This document shows positions 55,911 to 64,000 of a DNA stretch of 64,000 nucleotides, piece after piece. The DNA lies in assembly GCA_036936605.1 (NCBI GenBank), contig JAUPFV010000001.1, positions 118,986,771 to 119,050,770 of the forward strand. The letters run 5' to 3'. This stretch comes from Limnanthes douglasii subsp. nivea (Eukaryota; Streptophyta; Magnoliopsida; Brassicales; Limnanthaceae). The notes under the pieces were generated by a model. It saw only the letters and a program-made list of their open reading frames with translations. It made no database searches and was not told where the DNA came from. How positions within the stretch are numbered: the first letter of the stretch is position 1; the number at the start of each line of letters is the position of its first letter. The position numbers and the translations under genes were made by a program.

Positions 55911-57139
55911 TCTATAAAATAAACACATAATTGTATAAAAAAATAAATTTACATTAATTTTTATAACTTCAAAAGTAATTAATTCATCTCAAAAGTTATC
56001 TTACACGTTAGACCTGACTAAGCATAAAAATATTTGACTAAACATAATTAGTCAAACCCTTTATATAATAAAGTATAGCAAAGTTAGAATATGAGGCCAT
56101 TACTAGCTTGTCTAAGCCTATTATTAGCTCGGATTAGGTTGTGAAAATTATATCACTCATTTGTAGCCCTCTACTCCTTAGGAAAGACGTGAAAGAAGAC
56201 TAATAGTTGATGTCCAATAATCCATGTGTATTCGAACTATTTCTTTGTTTGTTTTAAGTTTAGTGAGCCTAGAAGGTGCCAGTGATGTTTCGATGGCAGA
56301 CATCGCCAATGATTTGCATAAGTGGCAGAACGATCATAAGCTTCTTTGTAAGCGGCTTAGGCGTTGAAGAAATGCGAAGGATCAAGTCTTTGATTTTGAA
56401 GTTGATCGAGCCCTCATGGATTAGATTTGGATGTTGTTCTCTTGATTTTTAGTTTTTTAGTTTTTTAGTTAACTGATCAGTTTGGACCTTTGGTTTGATT
56501 GAATGATCATGTCGTGATGCTCTCATCTTATGTCTGGCTCGGTTCATAATGGTCCTACATTTGCCTCATTAAAACCCTTCATTGTCAAAACTCTTCTTTG
56601 AGGAAAAAAACTCTATTTTACAAATAGAAAAGAGTACAACGTAGATAGCGGACTGCTAAAGTAACTAGAATTATGGCAATATTAGTGAGAGGGGTAACCT
56701 CCTAGTACTATGATATAAAAACAAAATTAATACTAATAGTAAAGAATAAATCATGAATGAGAGATGTACCACTTTTATGAATGATTTCTATTGAAAGACT
56801 TTATATTTTTTGATTACGTACGTACTAAGGTCTTGCATGAGGTGTTCGTACTTGTTCGGAAAATAATATAGTGCTCACATTCGGATGATGAACGTTTGAC
56901 TATTGGGCCCAGTCTCATTAAAATGTAATTTGGACATTTATACCTATATTTTACACAACAGGTGCCCGTACTTGGAGGACGCATGTATGAATTGTTTCAG
57001 CTCTGAAATTCTTAAAATGCTAAGGGATTGAGCTACTATTTATGAAAGAGATAAAAATATGGTATGGGACAGACACCCAAACTGAACAGGAGGGGGCAAA
57101 GCAGTTTGATATTTTATACAACAATCATGAGTGTATATG

Positions 57140-57370
57140 TTAGGTGCTCATGCTTGGAATCTTGACGTAGGGGCCATGTACGTGGTGCTCTAACTTGGAT
57201 GTCATTTTACACACGTTTGATATTCGGCTCAGAATCCTAGCATGGGGTCCATGCATATGGTGCTCTGACTTAAAAGTCACTATGAACACGTTTGGTGCTC
57301 GAATCCAAATCCTAGTGCATATTGGTGCTCATATCGGAAAGATAGTCCACATTTGTGCTCAACTCGGAAG
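57140..57370. repeat. Degenerate GGTGCTC minisatellite
   Basis: GTGCTC recurs at roughly 35-60 bp intervals in phrases like TGGTGCTCTGACTTAAAAGTCA, with the words CACGTTTG and GGGGTCCATG repeated. Further GTGCTC words near 56,870 suggest a once longer array. Confidence 0.6.
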
Positions 57371-58161
57371 CGTGATACACATTTTCACTTTCTATTATGT
57401 GAATAAAAATAGTAAAATTATATCAAATATAATTGTGATATGTCGCGACTGTTGAGGTCGTGCACAATTAAGCTAAGTGTGGGTCAAACCTAAACCAAAA
57501 ACTTGTTGAACTGAGTTGATGTTTTGTTGAACTAGCTAAGGTTGTGATGAACTAAGCCGAACCTTGCTGAACTTAGTCGATGTCTAGCTAAACTGAACTG
57601 GGGCCTTCCTGAACTGAGTCGTGGCTGATCATTATGTGATTTAGTTATAGGATTAAGTCTTGGAGGTGCGAATAAATAGGTCAACCTTAAGGGTTTAGAT
57701 ATATAGATAGGCTTTAGAGGAACCCATTTGATTGCACCAACATGTGTCATTTAACAGTGATTGCACAATGACTTGTTTGATACTGCAAATTTAAGTGTCA
57801 TCAGTGATACATGGATTAAAACCAATGATTCCAGCGGCAGCTGTGAAAGCAGTGAAATTTCATAAAGATTAAGATAGTGGAGCTAGACACTACAAGCCAT
57901 GATGATGAGATCGATGGATTTTAATCGAAGAAATAAGCACTGATTTTATATAAAGAAATTTACATTCGATGGATTTTTTTTATAGTTTTTGAAGAAAATA
58001 TCTATGGTATCTTTCAATTCTCACATACTATACCATTGATGGGCCAAGATTTTGTTTAGAATAGTGTAATAGATCTCGAACACGGATTAATATGGTGTTA
58101 AGCTAGTTTGTATGTAAAATTACTCTTTTAGAGTTAGATGGAGAAGATGAACATGTTAGAC

Positions 58162-58182
58162 ATATATATATATATATATATA
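58162..58182. repeat. (TA)10 microsatellite
   Basis: Perfect TA run in AT-rich sequence. Confidence 0.9.
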
Positions 58183-61100
58183 ATGAATAATATTATCCAA
58201 GTGAACTTTCATGTAAGCATGAAAGTGATTTTATTGGATATGAAAGATAATATATTGGGTTGGATCTCCGATGTGAGATACCAAATCAAAACTTAGCTAC
58301 AAATTTGAAAGTTAGAACTATAACTCATTTGATCCATATGCGAAGACTTGTACATAATAGTTCTTACAAAACTGACTTAAGAAATAAATGCATAATTGCC
58401 CAGGAAAGCTAGATTAATTGCTACAAAACTAGATTCATTGTTATAACTGGCAAAGAAATCAATATATCTTAAATGTTATAAATAACTAAACATAAATACA
58501 TTAATATTTTATAGAATAAATTATGATTAAAATATAATATGAGTTCATTACTAGCTCGAGATCGACTGTGTTAGAGTCCATTGTCAGCTCGTGTTTTCTT
58601 GTGATAATTCAAGCCTTCATCAACACTAGTTCGATAAAGATTATGCATCGTGACCTGCATGAACGGATACCTATATCACATACTCCTAACATAACATTAT
58701 ATCAGCTTCACACATAGGTTTGCCAACAATTTTCCAATATTTATCACATACTCGCAACATAATATGCTCTTTGTCTAACATAGCTAGTTTGCATGACAAT
58801 ACAGTCCATGTGTTTTCTAAAAAAATACATTCATATTCCTGATCAAACCCTATTTCTCTAGATAATTTTTTTAACATTATATATATGGCTACTTTTAATA
58901 TTAAACCTTTGACATGAATAAATAACCAAATATTCGAAACGTGCTTAATAAGCTTTAGATTCGAGTGAGCACTTTGATCTTATAAAATTCACATAGTAGA
59001 GTTGGGAAAATATTGTAGAGTTAAGGAAATGTTGTAAGTTAAACATAAAATAGCTAGTAATTAATTATTATATTGTCCAAATATTGAATTTTATTTATGA
59101 CGTGATGAAGAAAGTTATCACAATGTGATTTTATTACGAACTCATAAAGTAATCGATGATGGTTGGTTAAGCGCTATATTTTTTTCCAAAGTTTGTGTCA
59201 CCTTATGGATGCAAAAACAATATTCCAAAAATGTATCTGCTCTTTGAAATCATATACATTTTCTATTGATTATTTGTATACAAAATGTTTTTTTGCTTAT
59301 ATGACATTTTCATAAGACACTAATCAAACCATAAAAAATCTATATTTTGAACTCAATATACACGAAATAAACAATTGAACCAGAAATCGATATTAAAAAA
59401 TGATTAAACTAGTAACTCGATATGCAGGAACTCGATTAAACGATGAACAAGTTTTTTTTTCAGCATATAGAGTTCCTATAACTCATTATGAAAAAAAATC
59501 ATAGATTTAAAAAAAGATTTTATTCGATATGTCAACCCATATATTTAAAATAAAAATAAGATTAACGATAGTTTTTTATTTTTGGAACTGCAGAAACTAC
59601 TTCAAAATTGTTTGGTGACTAGGGTTTTTTAAGGTTAGAAGAGAAGAGGCGAAGGCGGATAGTTACTGGAGAAATTTGAGTTTTTGGTGTAAAATTAAAA
59701 CAAGGATAAATTAAGATTTTCCTTTATGGAGGAAATAACAAGATGGGTTTTTTTTAAGAATAATAGAGGAAATAATATATTTATTAACTTTATGTTTTAT
59801 TAACTATAGTACAAGTAATTTACATAATTAGATCTTAACAATCCTAATATTTAAACTAAATTCATTAATGATGAGAGAAATGATACAATTTGTAAGAAAC
59901 TCGTGTAAAAATATAATCCATGGTCAAGTTTCATAGTTTTTTTATTGACATTTTCTGAAGACTTCATTATTTATTTATTTTACTAAAACATTATATGTCT
60001 TAGTTCAAGTATGTTGAGATTTTTTATTTTTTATATCCTTAAAAATTACACACTAAGAAAAAAATGATTCGGTTTGACAATTAAAAAGATTCTATGATGA
60101 ATATCCGTAAATAAAATACAAATAAGTATGACATATAATTCAATTATACGTGATTTAATTTTTTATAAGGATCAAGTAAAATCAGTCCTCATATTGTATC
60201 TTTTTCTTATTAAAAATCTATGAGACAAACTTAGAATAGTAGTATGAGGTTAAAGAATTCACATAACCAAAGAAATTGTTCTCATATATATGGTCTAGTT
60301 TTATTTTTAGTTCCAAGAAACACTTTGCGAATTTGATACAATTACACTTTCAAAGTATGTATATATTTGGAAACTATATTAAATTGTCGGTAAGTTAGTG
60401 ATGGTAAAAAATCTTTACAGCTAACGATAAATTTTGCATAGCTAAAAAATTTGTAAAATAAAAAGATAATTTATATAAAATACATACAATTATCACTTAC
60501 AATAATGTTATACATATTTATGTAAATTAAGCATACTTTTAGCATAATCATTCATGGCATACCTCTAAAGATGTGATTGAAGATATAGCTACTCAATATT
60601 TTGTATATTTATTTATTTGTTCTTACTTTCATACATGTGTCGAATATATAAAAAAAATCAAATAAAAAAAGTACATAAAGAACAATAGAAGTCTTCGAAG
60701 AAATTTTTACAAACATACATGGATTGTTATTTTCATGGGATGGTCGAGATAAATAATATAGTTCATAGATGATTATTTTACTATTATATACATATGTCAT
60801 CATAGAGTCAAATTCATTAAAAGTCTAAATATTTCAAGTCTAATGTTGAAAAAACATCTCAGTAAAAATAATTAGTACTGTCATATCTCACCATGGTTGT
60901 CATTGTGATAAGCATGACGGTTCAGTGAACTTGTGACCTGTTTAACTAATTAAGTACGTAATAGTTTCATTCTCAAAATATTTTCCAATATAGTAGTTAT
61001 TAAATATTAGTACATTAACTTTGAACTTGACAAAACATTTGCTTCAAATATTTTTGCATTTGTAGAAGTCTAGTAAAGGTAAAGTTATGTTGACCCAATA

Positions 61101-61186
61101 AAAAATAGAATTTAAGACAGTTAATGTTTATGTTGTTTTAGCATCCAAACTATTTTGGAATACAAATGGTGACAATATTTAGCCCT

Positions 61187-61363
61187 TTTTTTATAGGGAA
61201 CCCGCAACCGCTACTCAACGAGTGCGCACATGATAAACCCTCAGTCTGATGCAATAGCCTGCAAACCAACACGAGAAGGTAAACCACACAAGATGACAGA
61301 CTCAAACCAAGAAGTTTGGTCACGAGCTCATCTACTCCACCAACTCGGCTACCCCTTTCGGGG
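61187..61363 (-). mobile_element. tRNA-derived SINE with 13-bp target duplication
   Basis: On the minus strand the 177-bp element starts CCCCGAAAGGGGTAGCCGAG. It has a box A-like TAGCCGAGTTGG (61,340-61,351) and, about 30 bp on, a box B-like GGTTTGAGTCT (61,298-61,308). It ends in CCCTATAAAAAAA. It is flanked by a perfect AATATTTAGCCCT duplication (61,174-61,186 and 61,364-61,376). Internal pol III promoter, A-rich 3' tail and long target duplication together identify a SINE. The TAGCCGAGTTGG head is that of a leucine- or serine-like tRNA. A degenerate relative lies at 6,816-6,905. Confidence 0.9.
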
Positions 61364-61376
61364 AATATTTAGCCCT

Positions 61377-62049
61377 CTAAGGCACTTAATATACTATAAC
61401 TACTAAATATTTGAATCATCCAAAAAATTATTAGTTATCAATGCTTTGTGGCACAGTTTGACATTATCAAAATAATTTATGAAATCAATTTTTTTTAACT
61501 CATAAACTATTTTTTTATTTCAGTGATACATCCATATGAATTCTTATGATAAATAATAATATTGGTGATTTTTTATTTCTACTAAAGGATTTGAGAGTTG
61601 TTTACATAGAAAGAAATTTTATTTTTAAAATTTTGTTAAGTTGGTCAGGATCTTATATAATTTTATGAGCAACAATAAACCATTATTTTAACTAGTATTA
61701 AATCAATTTTAGAGAGACATTTTTATTCAAAAAATTTGATATTTGTTATAAAATATTTATCTTTAAAAGACTATGTTTTATGATCGATCTTATTTACAAA
61801 TAAAAATATCCTAAAGAGATAAACTAAAGAAAGATAGCTGGAAATTTTAAGAGAGTCGAATAAATCACGATTTTTCTAGGTCATGTGATATATAAGTTTT
61901 ATCTATATATTATATTGAGTTTAACTCATGCACTTAGATTCGTCCATTTTACCAGTATGCATCCCGACAAAACTATAAAACCTTCATCAACCTTAGCCAA
62001 AATTAATGTTATAGATGTATTCCTCGGATTGAGTTCAAAAATCATGTTA
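61377..62049. other. AT-rich sequence without a recognised gene
   Basis: Nothing supported is seen. Open stretches at 61,885-62,049 are on the strand opposite the LINE remnant that follows and are likely shadows. Confidence 0.5.
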
Positions 62050-62489
62050 TTCATATCCAACCATGTATATCATACTACAACCAATCCAAAAATTGAAATT
62101 TTTAGGCACTTAGATTTCTCCCAACACCTTAATAATTTGCTCCATCATTTTATATCTCTCACATTTTCTTGTTTATTTTCTCGTGCGCAAACATAAATTG
62201 ATCGTTGCCCATTGAAATTCCGACACTCTTTCATTTATTGCTAAAGACTGTGGCATGCTCTTTTTTAAATCCACAAGGACACTCTATGATTTCCAAACAT
62301 CTTTGTGTGTCTCACAATATCAGAATAAGTGAATAGTCGTATTCATGATCTTACCACATTCACTCTAAAGAATCGACATTGTGATATCCAGTCTCACCAA
62401 ATTAATCATCATCAGAAGCCTATTACTTATGCCACACCATAATAGTACTTGTACTTTGTGCAGACACTTGAACAGTCAAATATTTTCTC

Positions 62490-62541
<52 letters not shown>

Positions 62542-63780
62542 CTCCCCACTCAGCAAGAGAAACGAATTATAAGCTGATTTTACTAAAATATTTTTGATGT
62601 CTAAAAATTCCATTTGTACCGCTCTTCGTCACAATGTTGAACTATACTCACCCATTAATCAGCATGTCACGCCTTTCCAATATGTTTGTATACTTCTTTG
62701 AATCCAAAAACTTAGTTACACGATCCATCAAATCATCCTTAAAATATTTTTGTTTGATAACCCTCACCCATAACCCATTGTCATTTTGTAAAATCTTTCG
62801 CCCCACTTTAGCCAATAACGCTTTATTTTGAAATTCTTTGTATCTTTAAATCTTAGCCCCTTTTTTCGATCTACATATCTTGTCTCATGGAACCCAATGT
62901 ATCTTCTTACCCTCTTTGGTTGAAAAACAAATGAAATATCTAACAATTTGATAAAATTCATTGCACACATGCATTGGGAACTTTATTTTTTACATAATAT
63001 AAGTTTGGATCGCGCTCTAAACCAAATGTGCCAGAGTTATCTAATCCCCTAGAGAGATATTTTATGCTTTCCAAATTTGGTAATTTCCCTCCAAATTCGT
63101 AGTAAACTGTCAATAGAACCCCACCAGGAGGTGCCCTGAAGAAATTGGTGTACTTATATACATCTTGATGAATCCACTAAGACAAAAACCACTCCTAAAC
63201 GTCAAATCATTTTTGCGAATTTGTTTTATATTTATATAAAATATTGTTATCGACTTCTCATCATTTACCGATTGGCCAAATTCATAAAAAACAAACATAA
63301 TACTCATTTAAATCGTCTGCAAAGAAAGACGTGACACACTATGGGCCTTGCCTATGGAGTCAGAATGGTAAAAGATAACCGTCATATTCTTTACGCCCTA
63401 GTGACTGTACGCAGTCGATGGTTACCTCTTACACCAATACTATGTTAATTGTAGTAGATCGGTCGGGAAAAAAACTTATTTGATTGGGTTTTATACGATT
63501 GGCTATCAAGGATTGCAATCTGTTAATGATTGCCTACATAATAAAGTTTACCATAATATCGGTCAAACTTATCAGGCAAAATTAACTGACTCTCTTCGGA
63601 TCAACAATATTAGGAATCAGATGAACAATCGTACCACTAAACTGAGTAAAGATCTCTCCTCTTCAAATCGTGTTATAAACCATCTCACAAATAGTCGGAC
63701 CAATGCATCAGGCATATCATTTAATCCTAGAGTTTTTTACAGGTTTGATCTGAACACGACCTCTTGAATTTTCTCATCCA
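62050..63780 (-). pseudogene. LINE ORF2 remnant: reverse transcriptase to zf-RVT (minus strand)
   Basis: Minus-strand reading, from right to left. AIINRLQSLIANRIKPNQ then ISFFPDRS at about 63,540-63,460 matches RT block 1 of plant LINEs (usual I-x-N-R-L-K, P-N-Q-x-x-F-x-P-G-R). SFFADDL at about 63,318-63,338 is the catalytic (F/Y)-A-D-D. It is followed by NDEKSI and, near 63,150-63,110, a YxxTPIS piece (block 7). At 62,970-62,764 the post-RT segment reads GLRFKDTKNFKIKRYWLKWG. Weaker zf-RVT-like pieces continue to about 62,050, interrupted by a (TA)n run. Many frameshifts. It probably extends past the window end. Confidence 0.75.
62490..62539. repeat. (TA)n microsatellite
   Basis: About 24 TA units with one CA interruption, inside the LINE remnant. 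Confidence 0.93.
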
Positions 63781-64000
63781 AAAACTCTTCGATTAGAAGA
63801 TCTTATTCGACTTTCCCCATGTGAGGGATATACAGAAGATACAACAAACTCAATATTTTTGGAATGTAATTTCTCAAAAATGATCTAACTAACCTTTGGA
63901 TCTCGGGTAGATCCAAAATTCACTCATATTGATCATTTCTCAAACCTGTAGTACACAGAGTTTTTATTTTTTGCATGATTGAGATATGGTAAAATTATGT

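Larger units (their letters stand above)
55911..61173. other. AT-rich intergenic sequence without a recognised gene
   Basis: I find no supported gene over about 5.3 kb. A short open run near 56,262-56,395 (ADIANDLHKWQNDHKLLCKR) and a minus-strand ORF at 58,686-58,877 carry no motif I know. A degenerate GGTGCTC-rich repeat lies at 57,140-57,370, a TTGAACT-rich one at 57,500-57,620, and (TA)10 at 58,162-58,182. Confidence 0.55.

Noticed and set aside
56262..56443. Open run with MADIANDLHKWQNDHK
   Set aside because: Too short, interrupted by stops and without a motif I recognise.
58686..58877. 63-codon minus-strand ORF with balanced composition
   Set aside because: No family recognised and no supporting exons or promoter nearby; a database search would decide.
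61298..61351. A tRNA gene at the box A / box B sequence
   Set aside because: No cloverleaf can be drawn past the two boxes, and the A-tail plus target duplication show a SINE.
62381..62572. Plus-strand ORFs in the last 2 kb
   Set aside because: They lie opposite the minus-strand LINE remnant or over a (TA)n run.

Overview
This is a plant nuclear window, AT-rich and intron-containing, and almost certainly from a eudicot. It holds one apparently intact host gene set in a deep stack of dead and decayed transposable elements. The host type is inferred from the single host gene (a plant-specific NIN-like RWP-RK/PB1 factor), plant retrotransposon lineages (Ty1/copia, Tat-type Ty3/gypsy with two RNase H domains, LINEs ending in an RNase H domain, a tRNA-derived SINE) and plant MULEs with DUF1985/Ulp1, OTU and plant mobile domain (PMD) relatives. 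No species can be named from the sequence alone.

Layout. 1-3,897 and 20,109-24,035 are two copies of the same roughly 3.9 kb segment: a decayed MULE-OTU transposase (minus) followed by a decayed copia RNase H/3' end (plus). Between them lie a LINE 3' end (5.3-6.5 kb), a SINE head (6.8 kb), a 5'-truncated copia element with its 3' LTR (7.6-10.7 kb), a second LINE 3' half (10.7-12.9 kb), a Tat-gypsy 3' end with an antisense ORF and LTR (12.9-13.9 kb), a minus-strand gypsy LTR plus gag (13.9-15.1 kb), another copia pol (15.3-17.3 kb) and a PMD pseudogene (18.1-19.4 kb). At 24.8-25.4 kb are adjoining fragments of two unrelated host genes, a xanthine dehydrogenase and a PP2C/cyclic-nucleotide-binding/kinase protein, as expected of transposon-captured exons.

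The host gene is a five-exon NIN-like protein gene (26,623-30,299, plus), predicted at 795 residues. It has a complete RWP-RK DNA-binding motif and a PB1 domain, two G-boxes upstream and a poly(A) signal downstream. Directly after it comes a MULE of about 9.8 kb (30,843-40,629) with convergent genes: a MuDR-type transposase (plus) and a DUF1985/Ulp1-like protein (minus). Its noncoding parts are filled with dozens of copies of a palindrome-forming TTCGCAT...ATGCGAA motif. This is the most unusual structure in the window.

From 41.4 to 55.3 kb a complete Tat-lineage gypsy element (41,862-52,866, both LTRs) is nested inside the gag of an older Tat element. The inner element carries an antisense ORF between pol and its 3' LTR, and that ORF is interrupted by a 557-bp MULE-type MITE with about 210-bp terminal inverted repeats and a perfect 10-bp target duplication. 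From 55.3 kb to the end there is a LINE endonuclease fragment, about 5 kb of AT-rich sequence with no recognisable gene, a SINE with a perfect 13-bp target duplication (61,187-61,363) and a minus-strand LINE that probably continues past the window edge.

Boundaries of decayed elements are approximate. Homology calls rest on motif recognition by eye, not on database searches.
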